Assembly (NCBI GenBank): GCA_965237855.1
Contig: CBDEGK010000001.1
Span: 1 to 64,000, forward strand
Origin: CBDEGK01 sp965237855
GTDB lineage: Bacteria > Pseudomonadota > Gammaproteobacteria > Pseudomonadales > Halieaceae
Direction of reading: 5' to 3'
Length of the DNA: 64,000 nt
Position 1 is the stretch's first letter. Each line of letters opens with the position of its first letter. The notes beneath the pieces are model-generated. The model searched no databases. It saw only the letters and a list, made by a program, of their open reading frames with translations, and had not been told where the DNA came from. This document shows, piece after piece, positions 51,858 to 61,391 of this stretch. The position numbers and the translations under genes were made by a program.

Positions 51858-52880
51858 TCAGGCGGATTGCAGGATATTCTTCTGCGCCTCCAGGGTCTCC
51901 GCACCGAAGCTGGCTTCCAGGGCGGTGCGATCGATCAACCCACCAAAGCGATCCTTGATTTTCTGGGCGGTTTCGATGGGTGTGCCGACGGCGGCGAAAG
52001 CGCTCAGTACCTCGTCACTGATTTGGTCGGACAGCTCCGCCCAGCGCCCATCCTTGGTCATGCGGTTCAGGCGCGGCTGCAGGTCGCCCCAGCCGTGGGT
52101 GTCGAGAACCGTTTTATAGGCGGGAGTAGAGCCATAAAATCCCAGCCGGTACTTGATGCCGTTTTTGGCTTTTTCCAGCTGCTCCTCGGTCTCACCAGCG
52201 GCGACAAAGACCGGGAACTGGATTTCAAAATCGTCGAGGGTTCTACCGTATTTGGTGAGGTTGGCTTCGATCTGCGGCAGCATCACTTCCTTGAAATGGG
52301 TGTCGGTGCAGAAGGAGTGGACGATGAGGCCGTCCGCCACCGCACAGGCGGTGTCCATCATCAGTGGGCCCACCGCGGCCATCATAACCTTGGGTCTGCC
52401 GTACTCGGTGTTGGTAGGGCTGAACTCCGGTGTCATCAGGCGGTGCTTATAGAACTCGCCGTCGTAGTTGAGTTCTTTGCCGTCATACCAGCAATCCCAA
52501 ATAGAGTGCATGGCTTCTATGTATTCGCGCATTTGCTTGGCGGGCCCATGCCAGGGCATGCCGAAGCGTTTGGTGATATGGGGCTTGATCTGTGAGCCCA
52601 GGCCCAGGGTAAAGCGGCCCTGTGAGTAGGCGTTAAGATCGTGGCCAATATTGGCCATGTTCATGGGAGTGCGTGCCAGCGCCACGGCAATGGAGGTGCG
52701 CAGGTCGATGGTGCTGGTATTCGCCGCCGCCAACGCCAGCGGCATAAATGGCTCGTGGGCAATCTCGGCCACCAGCAAACCGTCGTAGCCCATCTCTTCC
52801 AATTCCTGGGCTTTGCGTACCAGTTTGTCTGTCGAGTGAAATTCCTGGTCGAAGCCGAAGCCACCGTCTATTTTCATCAT
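51858..52880 (-). CDS. LLM-class (luciferase-like) flavin-dependent oxidoreductase
   Basis: A 340-residue TIM-barrel flavoenzyme of the bacterial luciferase family; closest by eye to the F420-dependent-type group (GLLVAEIAHEPFMPLALAAANTSTIDLRTSIAVALARTPMNMANIGHDLNAYSQGRFTLGLGSQIKPHITKRFGMPW). In gammaproteobacteria FMN use is more likely than F420. Could be a type II Baeyer-Villiger or alkanal monooxygenase. Divergent from the epoxide-hydrolase-like gene at 52926. Confidence 0.85.
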   Translation of the reverse strand: MMKIDGGFGFDQEFHSTDKLVRKAQELEEMGYDGLLVAEIAHEPFMPLALAAANTSTIDLRTSIAVALARTPMNMANIGHDLNAYSQGRFTLGLGSQIKPHITKRFGMPWHGPAKQMREYIEAMHSIWDCWYDGKELNYDGEFYKHRLMTPEFSPTNTEYGRPKVMMAAVGPLMMDTACAVADGLIVHSFCTDTHFKEVMLPQIEANLTKYGRTLDDFEIQFPVFVAAGETEEQLEKAKNGIKYRLGFYGSTPAYKTVLDTHGWGDLQPRLNRMTKDGRWAELSDQISDEVLSAFAAVGTPIETAQKIKDRFGGLIDRTALEASFGAETLEAQKNILQSA

Positions 52881-52925
52881 CCGTTCCCGCTCTTTTGTGA
52901 AGGTGAAACATGGTAACCTGATTGG

Positions 52926-53915
52926 ATGCCAGAACTAAACGCCCGCTGGGCTCATCACTACGCCGTGATCAACGGCATCCATATGCATTACGTTGAGCAG
53001 GGCGAGGGTATCCCGGTGGTACTCTGTCACGGTTTTCCCCACCTGTGGTTCAGCTGGCACCGCCAGATACCGGTGTTGGCCGAGGCCGGTTTCCGGGTCA
53101 TCGCGCCGGATATGCGCGGAATGGGTCAGACCGAGGCGCCGGAAGATCCGCAGCAATATGATGTCGACCATATTACCGGCGACCTGCTGGGCTTACTCGA
53201 TCACCTGGGGGAAGAGAAGGCCATTTTCGTGGGCCTGGATTTCGGGGCGTTTGCCAATTATGACTTTGCGCTGCGCCATCCCGAGCGCACCATCGCCGTC
53301 ATCGGCCTTGAAAACCCCGCGGCGCCCCACAATCCGGAGGAATCACCCCTCACCGAGTACCGCCGCATGGGGGAGCAGCACTTCCTGCATATTCCGTATT
53401 TTGTCGACAACCCCAATGCGGCCAGCGACCTGGAAGAAGATCCGCGCAATTTTCTACGTAAGGTGTACTGGACCCTCAGTGGTGAGGTCGATTTTTTCGA
53501 GATGTTCAAATATCCACCGGGCACGACCTATATCGAGGCCATGGAAGAACCGCCGGCTTTGCCCTGGCCCTGGCTCAGTGAATTGGAGCTGGAAGTCTTC
53601 GTGAACGAATATGCCCAGTGCGGCTTTGACGGCGGCCTCAACTGGTATCGCTCCATGGACATGAAGTGGGAGCAGCGGCGACCATTTGAGAAGGTGCAAA
53701 GTGAGGTACCCGCCTGGTTCATTGGCAGTGAAGCGGATGTCGACCTGGAGGGGTTTCACGGTGACAGTCCCATCGAACAGATGCGGGCAATATTCCCCAA
53801 TCTGAAAGACGTACAGATGATCCCCAAGGCGGGCCATATGATTCAGCTGGAGGCATCGGACCAACTCAATGCCATCCTGCTCGACTACCTACAACGAATT
53901 CGACAAGATCTTTAA
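52926..53915 (+). CDS. Alpha/beta hydrolase, epoxide-hydrolase-like
   Basis: A 329-residue protein with HGFPHLWFSW (HGxP oxyanion motif), nucleophile elbow VGLDFGAF (Asp nucleophile) and C-terminal His in PKAGHMIQLE: the full epoxide-hydrolase/dehalogenase pattern. A distinct second copy of this type lies 1.2 kb away on the other strand. Followed after 12 bases by an NTF2-like gene, which may share its promoter. Confidence 0.85.
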   Translation: MPELNARWAHHYAVINGIHMHYVEQGEGIPVVLCHGFPHLWFSWHRQIPVLAEAGFRVIAPDMRGMGQTEAPEDPQQYDVDHITGDLLGLLDHLGEEKAIFVGLDFGAFANYDFALRHPERTIAVIGLENPAAPHNPEESPLTEYRRMGEQHFLHIPYFVDNPNAASDLEEDPRNFLRKVYWTLSGEVDFFEMFKYPPGTTYIEAMEEPPALPWPWLSELELEVFVNEYAQCGFDGGLNWYRSMDMKWEQRRPFEKVQSEVPAWFIGSEADVDLEGFHGDSPIEQMRAIFPNLKDVQMIPKAGHMIQLEASDQLNAILLDYLQRIRQDL

Positions 53916-53927
53916 CCTGGAGGAAAC

Positions 53928-54362
53928 ATGAGCAACAACAATTTGGAACGCTGGCATCAGCATATCAAAGGCGAGTTAGAGGGTGGCCTCGACACGCTGC
54001 TACATGATGACTGCGTGTTTTATTCCCCGGTGGTTTACACGCCGCAGGAGGGCAAGGAACTTACCAAGATGTACCTGATGGCTGCTGGTAGCACCTTTAG
54101 TGATGGTGAAAAGCAAAAAGCGCCGGGCGCTGCGGGTTCAAAGTTTAAATACATCAAGGAAATAGTCGGTGACAACACGGTCGTGCTGGAATTTGAATCT
54201 GAGATAGAAGGTAAATACATCAATGGTATCGACATGATGACCTTCGATGAGGACGGCAAGATTACCGAATTCAAAGTGATGATTCGCCCCCTGCAGGCGG
54301 TGAATATGCTGCACGCCAAGATGAAGGCGATGCTGGAGAACATGGCGGAGAAGTCTGCCTAG
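53928..54362 (+). CDS. NTF2-like (SnoaL-type) protein
   Basis: A 144-residue cone-shaped NTF2-fold protein (LHDDCVFYSPVVYTPQEGKELTKMYL...GIDMMTFDEDGKITEFKVMIRPLQAV). The superfamily includes ketosteroid isomerase and limonene-epoxide hydrolase, so an isomerase or epoxide role is possible; catalytic residues cannot be assigned. Excellent GGAGG 5 bases before the ATG. Confidence 0.8.
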   Translation: MSNNNLERWHQHIKGELEGGLDTLLHDDCVFYSPVVYTPQEGKELTKMYLMAAGSTFSDGEKQKAPGAAGSKFKYIKEIVGDNTVVLEFESEIEGKYINGIDMMTFDEDGKITEFKVMIRPLQAVNMLHAKMKAMLENMAEKSA

Positions 54363-54370
54363 CTTTCTCG

Positions 54371-55420
54371 ATGGGATACATAAGCCAAGCGGATTTAGAT
54401 CACAGCCAGCCCGGTAAAATCGGTGTGCTTCTGGTGAACGTGGGAACACCGGCGGCGCCCACCGCGAAAGCGGTGCGACCGTGGCTGCGCCAGTTTCTGA
54501 GTGATCCGCGCGTGGTGGAAATACCGCGACTGGCCTGGTGGTTTATTCTTAATTTCATTGTGCTGCTGACTCGCCCGGCCCGCTCTGCGCGGGCCTACCA
54601 GAAAATATGGACGGAAGATGGCTCGCCCTTGCTGGTACACACTCGCCAGCAGGCAGCCGTGCTACGGCAAAAGTTGAGCGAATCACATGGGGGTAGGGTG
54701 CTAGTGGACTATGGCTTCAGCTATGGCGAGCCATCAATAGAGACAGCGATGCAGTCCCTGCTTGATGGCGGTGCGCGGCAACTGCTGGTATTACCACTGT
54801 ATCCCCAGTATTCAGCATCCACCGGTGCCAGCGTGTTTGATGCCGTGGCGGCAGACCTGGTCCGGCGCCGCTGGTTGCCCGATCTGAACATGGTGAGCCA
54901 TTATCACGATCAGCCGGGCTATATCCGAGCGCTGGCAGATTCTGTGCGGCGTTTCCAGGCGGAGCAGGGGCAGCCTGAGGTGCTGGTCATGTCCTTTCAC
55001 GGCGCCCCGCGGTTTCAGCTGGAGCGAGGCGATCCCTATTACCATCAATGTCTCGAGACTGCGCGTCTGTTGGCGCAGCAACTCGGCCTGGCAGAACAGC
55101 AGTACCGGGTGTGCTTCCAGTCGCGTTTTGGCGCGGCCAAGTGGTTGGAACCTTACACCGACAGTTTGCTGACCGAGTTGGCCCAGGCGGGTACCAAATC
55201 GGTGCAGGTGATCTGTCCCGGTTTTTCTGTGGATTGCCTGGAAACCCTGGAGGAAATTGCCATACGGGGCGCCGAGCAATTTTTGCAGGGCGGGGGAGAA
55301 CACTACCAGTATATTCCCTGCCTCAACGCCGACGCACAACATATCGACTTTATGGCCAAACTGGTGAACCAACATATCCACGGTTGGTTACAACGCAACG
55401 ACGCCCCTGCTACTTTCTAG
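54371..55420 (+). CDS. hemH: Ferrochelatase
   Basis: HemH inserts Fe2+ into protoporphyrin IX, the last step of haem synthesis. The 349-residue protein has GVLLVNVGTPAAPT, the catalytic His in VMSFHGAPRFQLERGDPYYHQC, CFQSRFGAAKWLEPYT and the Glu in GFSVDCLETLEEIAIRGAEQF. Length is normal. It sits 8 bases after the NTF2-like gene. With five haem-thiolate P450s in the window, local haem supply is interesting but hemH is probably housekeeping. Confidence 0.95.
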   Translation: MGYISQADLDHSQPGKIGVLLVNVGTPAAPTAKAVRPWLRQFLSDPRVVEIPRLAWWFILNFIVLLTRPARSARAYQKIWTEDGSPLLVHTRQQAAVLRQKLSESHGGRVLVDYGFSYGEPSIETAMQSLLDGGARQLLVLPLYPQYSASTGASVFDAVAADLVRRRWLPDLNMVSHYHDQPGYIRALADSVRRFQAEQGQPEVLVMSFHGAPRFQLERGDPYYHQCLETARLLAQQLGLAEQQYRVCFQSRFGAAKWLEPYTDSLLTELAQAGTKSVQVICPGFSVDCLETLEEIAIRGAEQFLQGGGEHYQYIPCLNADAQHIDFMAKLVNQHIHGWLQRNDAPATF

Positions 55421-55446
55421 GGGATACCCCTGGTCCAGGATCTGTC

Positions 55447-56127
55447 ATGAAAGAATATCGTCAACATCGATTTACGCGCCCACCAGGTGCCACGGAAATA
55501 TTGCTGATTCGCCATGGTGAGAGCAGGGCAGCCGTTCCCGGCGAGCCCTTCCTATTGGTCAATGGGCAGGGAGATCCGGAGTTGGCGGAAGCTGGGCAAG
55601 AGCAAGCGCTGAGAGTGGGTGAACGGCTGAAGCATCAACCCATTGCTGCCATTTATGTCACCAGCTTGCGTCGAACCCATGAAACCGCAGCCCCACTGGC
55701 TAAGCACCTGGGCATTGAACCGATGGTCGAACCGGAGCTGCGAGAAGTGCACCTGGGCGATTGGGAAGGCGGTGTGTTTCGAATCAAGGCTTATGAAAAT
55801 GACCCGATCTACCAACAGATGCAGGAACAACAGCGATGGGATGCGATTCCTGGTGCAGAATCCCACGAGAGTATACGCGCGCGTGTTTCCGGGGCGCTGG
55901 CACGAATTGCCAAGAAACATCCAGATCAACTGATAGCGGCTGTTGTTCATGGTGGCATTGTCGGTCACATCTTATCCGAGGCGACCGGGTCTACACCTTT
56001 TGCCTTTAGTGGTTGCGACAATGGATCAATCAGTCACATTGTGATGGTCGATGGAAAGATTTCCGTTCGTCGCTTTAACGATGCGGCGCATTTGAATGAA
56101 TCAAATGCTGTTGCGATGCCAACATAA
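55447..56127 (+). CDS. Histidine phosphatase family protein
   Basis: A 226-residue phosphoglycerate-mutase-like phosphatase. LLIRHGES gives the phosphohistidine, then TSLRRTHETAAPLA, EVHLGDWEGG (Glu) and AVVHGGIVGHIL (second His). ATG 55447; the frame is open far upstream (to 55048) but overlaps hemH and has no family match. Substrate unknown. Confidence 0.9.
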   Translation: MKEYRQHRFTRPPGATEILLIRHGESRAAVPGEPFLLVNGQGDPELAEAGQEQALRVGERLKHQPIAAIYVTSLRRTHETAAPLAKHLGIEPMVEPELREVHLGDWEGGVFRIKAYENDPIYQQMQEQQRWDAIPGAESHESIRARVSGALARIAKKHPDQLIAAVVHGGIVGHILSEATGSTPFAFSGCDNGSISHIVMVDGKISVRRFNDAAHLNESNAVAMPT

Positions 56128-56156
56128 TGCCACCCTTCGACATCTGAGAGATTGAG

Positions 56157-57659
56157 ATGAGCGCCTACCAGAAACTCCAGCACCACTTTCGAAAAATAAA
56201 TGACCTTCAGCACGTCCAGGCAATAACCGGCTGGGATGAAGCATCGATGATGCCGGTTGGGGGAGGCGAGGCGAGAGGGAAGGCGCTGGCGACACTACAA
56301 GTGGTCATTCATGAGATGACGACTGACCCGAGTATCGCCGCATGGATTGATTCTGCTGAGTCTGAAACTGAAACGCTGGGTGAGTGGCAAGCGGCGAACC
56401 TGCGCGAGATCAAACGGCAGTTTCGTGAAGCGACCTGCATGCCGTCAGACCTGGTCGGTAGTCTCAAGCAGGCAACAACCAATGCCGAGCAGGCATGGCG
56501 CCAGTATCGCGGTGATAATAATTGGCAAGATATGGAGCCGCTCTTAACCGAGGTGGTAAACCTATCGAGAAAAGAAGCAGAGATCAGGGCAGAGGCATCA
56601 GGATTGTCAAAATACGATGCGCTGCTGGACACCTATGAACCTGAGGTGACCAGCCATCAGGTCGATAGTGTGTTCAACGATCTGAAAGAGTTCTTGCCGG
56701 GATTTATCGAGAAAGTGCTGGAGAAACAATCATCGGAAACCCTGTTGCCCGTGCAAGGTGACTTTAGTGTCGACAAGCAGCGTGAGCTAGGTGTCAGCGT
56801 CATGAAATCCCTGGGTTTCGATTTCAACCATGGCCGACTCGACGTTAGTCATCATCCGTTTTGTGGCGGCGTACCAGAGGATGTGCGCATTACCACGCGC
56901 TATGAAACCGACACCTTTGTGAGCTCCTTGATGGGTGTGATCCATGAAACCGGGCATGCCATGTATGAACAAGGTTTGCCGCATGATTACAGAGATCAGC
57001 CGGTTGGGCAGGCTCTTAGTATGGCGACTCATGAGGGCCAATCGCTGCTCATGGAGATGCAGGCGGCTCGCACCAAACAATTCTTACAGTTCCTGGCGCC
57101 TGTTGCGCAGAGGACCTTCCTCGGCGGCGAGAGTAGTGATCCGTCGTGGGCTGTCGAAAACCTGCATCGACTCTATACAAAAGTCGAGCGCAGCTTTATC
57201 CGGGTTGATGCCGATGAAGTCACTTATCCGCTGCATATCATTTTGCGCTACGAAATAGAAAAGGCACTGATCGAAGGCTCCCTCGAAGTAAAGCAACTAC
57301 CCGAGGCATGGGATGAGAAGATGCAGGATTACCTCGGTCTGTCGACGGTCGGGAACTTTCATGATGGCTGTATGCAAGACGTGCACTGGCCGGCGGGTTT
57401 GTTTGGATATTTCCCCACCTATACACTGGGTGCGATGACCGCTGCCCAGTTATTTTCGGCGGCACACAACCAGGTAGATGGCCTACTCGGTCAGATTGGG
57501 CAGGGGGACTTTGCACCGTTGTTGACCTGGCTCAGAACCAACGTTCACAACAAAGGCAAGTTGGTGAATTACAATCAGTTGATGCTGGACGCCACGGGTT
57601 CATCGTTAGACGCCAGTTACTTTAAAACTCACCTGGAAGGCAGGTATCTAAACGAGTAA
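56157..57659 (+). CDS. M32-family carboxypeptidase
   Basis: A 500-residue metallocarboxypeptidase. HExxH is H263-ETG-H267 in GVIHETGHAMYEQG; the DxRxT motif is D242-VRIT; the third metal ligand Glu should be in MATHEGQSLLMEM. All the characteristic M32 motifs (IRVDADEVTYPLHIILRYEIE, LSTVGNFHDGCMQDVHWPAGLFGYFPTYTLG) are intact. Cytoplasmic, 29 bases after the phosphatase gene. Peptide turnover. Confidence 0.93.
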   Translation: MSAYQKLQHHFRKINDLQHVQAITGWDEASMMPVGGGEARGKALATLQVVIHEMTTDPSIAAWIDSAESETETLGEWQAANLREIKRQFREATCMPSDLVGSLKQATTNAEQAWRQYRGDNNWQDMEPLLTEVVNLSRKEAEIRAEASGLSKYDALLDTYEPEVTSHQVDSVFNDLKEFLPGFIEKVLEKQSSETLLPVQGDFSVDKQRELGVSVMKSLGFDFNHGRLDVSHHPFCGGVPEDVRITTRYETDTFVSSLMGVIHETGHAMYEQGLPHDYRDQPVGQALSMATHEGQSLLMEMQAARTKQFLQFLAPVAQRTFLGGESSDPSWAVENLHRLYTKVERSFIRVDADEVTYPLHIILRYEIEKALIEGSLEVKQLPEAWDEKMQDYLGLSTVGNFHDGCMQDVHWPAGLFGYFPTYTLGAMTAAQLFSAAHNQVDGLLGQIGQGDFAPLLTWLRTNVHNKGKLVNYNQLMLDATGSSLDASYFKTHLEGRYLNE

Positions 57660-57686
57660 TTGCCGCTACTTGCGACAGCAGAAAGT

Positions 57687-59432
57687 TTATTGGATGATTG
57701 GCAGGCTGCCGACCGCGCCCTCTCGTCGTTTGTCCGCTGCGCCATCAAGACCTTCAGGCCCGACAACAATTACATGTAGACCTGAGTTTTCACCGTCCCG
57801 CTCCTGTACGTCGTAACCTTTGGCTTTCAGGTCATCGGCGATGACCTGACCACCCTCTACCGATACTTCCACCCGAACCTGCTGCCCGCGAGCGACCAGG
57901 TTGGGAAAATCGACTGCCTGCTGGGCAGTGAGATTCCAGTCGAGCACACCAATAATTGTCTTGGCGACGTAAGCCGGGATGGAGTTTCCCCCTGGGGAAC
58001 CGGTCACCATGCGAATACCACCGACGGGACCAAAGATCATAGTTGGCGACATCGAGGAGCGTGGCCGCCGGCCGGGTGCAATGGCATTGGCGACCGGTTT
58101 ACCGTCCGCTGTTACATCGCGTGCGAAATCGGTCAGCTGGTTATTGAGCAGGAATCCTCCAGCCCAGCGCGAGGAGCCAAACGGGGCCTCCACGGAGGCG
58201 GTCAAAGCCACGGCATTGCCCTGGGCATCAATGATCGACAAGTGGGTTGTGCCAGGCACTTCCTCAGTAGTATCAATTGCCCACTGATCAGCATGGCCCT
58301 GGCGCTTGAAAAAAGCACCGGGATCACCATGTTCCGGCATTGCCGAGGGCGCAGTCCGCTGCTGCGCCCGGTGTTCGAGGTAGGCTGGGTCGAGCAGGTC
58401 TTGCAAGGGGATATCAATGGCGTCGGGGTCGCCAAAAAAATGATCCCGGTCAGCATAGGCCAGGCGCTGCGCATCAACAAAAGCGCTGATCTTTTCGGCT
58501 TGATTGGTTGCACCCCTGGACAAGTAGTCATAGAGAACAGCGATCATGATTTGCGCGCCCCCGGAAGAAGGAGGTGTGGTGGTGCAGATTGTGTCCTCGC
58601 GGAAATCACCACAAATGGCATCACGGCGAATGGCGCGGTAACTGGCCAGGTCGGCGGTTGTCAGGGTGCCGGCATTGGGCGGCGCCTGGGCAGCCCGGGC
58701 GATCTGCTGGGCAATATCGCCCTGGTAGAAGGCAATTGCTCCCTCCTGTGCGATACGCCGCAAGGTGTCGGCATACTCAGGGTTTTTACGCAAATCTCCC
58801 GCCTGCAGCGGTTTTCCTTCGGGAAAGAAATAGGCCGCTGTCGGCGGATTCTCATCCAGTCGGCCATACTTCCCTATGCGCGGCAGAAACCCCGCCAGTC
58901 GTGGCGACACAATAAAGCCGCGTTCCGCAAGCCCAATGGCAGGTTCGAACAAATCTTTCCAGGCAAGTTTCCCATGCTCTTTATGGGCCGCTTCGTACAT
59001 GGCAATGATTCCCGGGGCGCCGACCGACAAGCCACTCTGCCAGGACTCGACAAAGTCCATGACCACGCCATCGCGCATAAACATGTCCACGGTGGCACCC
59101 GCCGGCGCTTGCTCGCGGCCGTCGTGAAACACCAGGCTGTTGCTGTCCCGTTCGTACACCAACATAAAGCCGCCGCCACCAATGCCGGAGCTCTGCGGCT
59201 CAACCAGGCCCAACACTGCATGGGCAGCGATTGCTGCGTCTACCGCATGGCCACCCTTTGTCAGCATGGTTATGGCGGCATCGACTGCATGGGGGTTGGC
59301 CGCGGCAACCATGGCGCCCTTGTTCCAGTCCGCTGCTGGCTCGTTCGTGACTGCCGGCGCTGCCACGTTGTTCTCGGCAGGTGAACATGCCACCAACAGC
59401 AGCGTGCTTAGTAGGAGAAGTTTGATTTTCAT
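57687..59432 (-). CDS. ggt: Gamma-glutamyltransferase lipoprotein
   Basis: A 581-residue periplasmic Ntn hydrolase that cleaves gamma-glutamyl compounds such as glutathione. N-terminal lipobox LLVAC (Cys16). The autocleavage Thr is T395 in VPGTTHLSIIDAQGN, making about 365 residues of large and 187 of small subunit. Substrate loops SMSPTMIF and GSPGGNSIP are present. Single gene, convergent with the M32 peptidase gene. Confidence 0.93.
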   Translation of the reverse strand: MKIKLLLLSTLLLVACSPAENNVAAPAVTNEPAADWNKGAMVAAANPHAVDAAITMLTKGGHAVDAAIAAHAVLGLVEPQSSGIGGGGFMLVYERDSNSLVFHDGREQAPAGATVDMFMRDGVVMDFVESWQSGLSVGAPGIIAMYEAAHKEHGKLAWKDLFEPAIGLAERGFIVSPRLAGFLPRIGKYGRLDENPPTAAYFFPEGKPLQAGDLRKNPEYADTLRRIAQEGAIAFYQGDIAQQIARAAQAPPNAGTLTTADLASYRAIRRDAICGDFREDTICTTTPPSSGGAQIMIAVLYDYLSRGATNQAEKISAFVDAQRLAYADRDHFFGDPDAIDIPLQDLLDPAYLEHRAQQRTAPSAMPEHGDPGAFFKRQGHADQWAIDTTEEVPGTTHLSIIDAQGNAVALTASVEAPFGSSRWAGGFLLNNQLTDFARDVTADGKPVANAIAPGRRPRSSMSPTMIFGPVGGIRMVTGSPGGNSIPAYVAKTIIGVLDWNLTAQQAVDFPNLVARGQQVRVEVSVEGGQVIADDLKAKGYDVQERDGENSGLHVIVVGPEGLDGAADKRREGAVGSLPIIQ

Positions 59433-59472
59433 GGTTTACCTAGTTTGGAAAAATGTAGTCTACCTGAACCCC

Positions 59473-59497
59473 GGCCTATTCCCGATTTTCATAGGCC
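59473..59497. promoter_or_regulatory. Stem-loop between ggt and uup
   Basis: GGCCTAT (59473-59479) and ATAGGCC (59491-59497) pair with an 11-base loop, between the uup stop (59518) and ggt start (59432). May end the uup transcript or regulate ggt; no T-run is obvious. Confidence 0.35.
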
Positions 59498-59517
59498 ACT
59501 ATAGTAAAGCATTGGTC

Positions 59518-61391
59518 TTATCCCTCCAGCTCGGTCCAACGGTCGTAGGCCTGCGCCAACTCCACTTGTACCGCTGACAGTTTTTCCAGTATATCGCTGG
59601 TGAATTGGTGATCCTGCTGGTAAAAGTCCGGTGCAGAGACCTGCTGTTCCAGTTGACCCTGTTGTTCCTCCAGCTTTTCAATCAGCTGAGGCAGTGAGTC
59701 CAGTTCGCGCTGATCTTTGTAAGATAATTTTTCCCTGATCACCTTTTCTTCGGTGGCCTTCGGCTGCGGTTTGTCGGGGGAGGCTGTCGCGGCTTGTTTG
59801 CGCAGTTCCTCGAAACCGACCAGCTTGCCGCCATGATCTACCCAGTTGCCGTAACCACCCACGTACTCACCCACGTGACCACCGCCTTCAAAAACCAGGA
59901 TGCTGGTTACCACGTTGTCCATGAATTCCCGATCGTGGCTGACCAGCAGTACACTGCCCTGGTAGTCCAGTAGAATTTCTTCGAGCAGCTCCAGGGTTTC
60001 AATGTCCAGGTCATTGGTAGGCTCATCCAGCACCAGCAGGTTGGCGGGCTTGCTGAATAACTTGGCGAGAATGGCACGGTTTTGTTCGCCGCCGGAGAGG
60101 GCGCGTGCCGGTGTGCGTATGCGGTCGGGGGTAAACAGGAAGTCGCTGAGATAGGAAATAGCATGTCTGCGCTTGCCGTTGATTTCAATAAAATCCTGGC
60201 CACCACAGATGTTGTCGATCAGGTTCTTGTCCGGGTCGAGTTGTTCGCGCAGTTGGTCAAAATAGGCGACTTCCAGCTTGGTTCCGAGTTTTACCTCACC
60301 CGAGTCGGGCTCCAGCCTGCCCAACAGTATTTTCAGAAGTGTGGATTTGCCGGCGCCATTGGCGCCAACGATACCGATGCGATCCCCACGGCTGACCAGT
60401 GTCGACAATTCTTTGATAACGATGTCACCGTCGTAGGCTTTGCTGACCTTCTTCAGTTCAGCAACCCGTTTACCCGAGCGTTGCGCATCCTCTACGCCAA
60501 AGTCAGCTCTACCCGTTTGTTCACGGCGTTGGCTGCGCTCATCGCGCATGGCCTTGAGTGCTCGCACCCGGCCTTCGTTGCGGGTGCGCCGGGCCTTGAT
60601 ACCCTGGCGGATCCATTTTTCTTCCTCCGCCAGCCGCTTGTCGAACAGGGCATTTTCCCGCTCTTCTGCCGCCAATTGTTGTTCTCGATGCTTTAAGAAG
60701 CCGTGGTAGTGTCCCTGCCAGCGACGCAGGTGGCCGCGATCCATCTCGACGATGGTATTGGCGATGTTCTGCAGAAATACCCGGTCGTGGGTGATCAAAA
60801 CGATGGCGCTGGGAAAGATCAGTAGTTGTTCTTCCAGCCATTGGATGGCGGGAATATCCAGGTGGTTGGTGGGTTCGTCCAATAACAGGATATCCGGTTC
60901 ACCGACCAGGGCGGCTCCCAGTGCGACACGTCGGCGCCAGCCACCGGAGAGGTCGGCCATCTTGGAATCCGCCGGCAGTTGCAGCTGGGTAATTACTGTT
61001 TCTACGCGCTGCTGCAGGCGCCAGCCATCCTTCGCTTCCAGTTCTACCTGGGCACGAGCCATACCGTCCATATCGTTGTCGACGATACAGTGGTGGTAGC
61101 GTGCCAGCAGGTCACCGACATCGGCCAGCCCGTGGGCCACCACATCGTACACATCCTGTTCATCGGCATCGGGCAGGCTCTGGTCAAGCGGGCTATGCGG
61201 GTTCCGTCCCGCAGCCAACGCTGGCCACTTTCCAGGGTCTGGTCGCCGTACAGTATGTTTAGCAGGGTGGATTTACCGGCGCCATTACGCCCCAACAGTC
61301 CGATACGGTCGCCGGGGCGGATGCTGAATTCCACGTGGTCGAGTAGTACATGGGTGCCATAGTTGAGGCAGGCCTGGTCGAGTTTAAGCAA
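59518..61391 (-). pseudogene. uup: ABC-F ATPase (Uup-like), frameshifted near codon 68
   Basis: Two overlapping frames together encode one ABC-F protein. The first (from ATG 61391) has LLDHVEFSIRPGDRIGLLGRNGAGKSTLLNILYG and reads to DGTRIARL; the second carries on as DQSLPDADEQDVYDVVAHGLADVG, then LSGGWRRR, LLDEPTNHLD, the second Walker A GANGAGKSTL, LSGGEQNR, DEPTNDLD and a C-terminal coiled coil. One base is missing in the stretch around 61187-61193 (CGGG). Restored, the protein is about 624 residues, normal for Uup, a translation/DNA-associated ATPase. It may be a real frameshift or a sequence error. Confidence 0.88.

Noticed and set aside
55048..55446. A 133-residue N-terminal extension of the histidine phosphatase
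   Set aside because: It lies inside hemH in another frame and has no homologous pattern; ATG 55447 starts just before the RHG motif.
58242..59384. A 380-codon frame antisense to ggt
   Set aside because: Shadow of an intact gamma-glutamyltransferase with signal peptide and active-site Thr.
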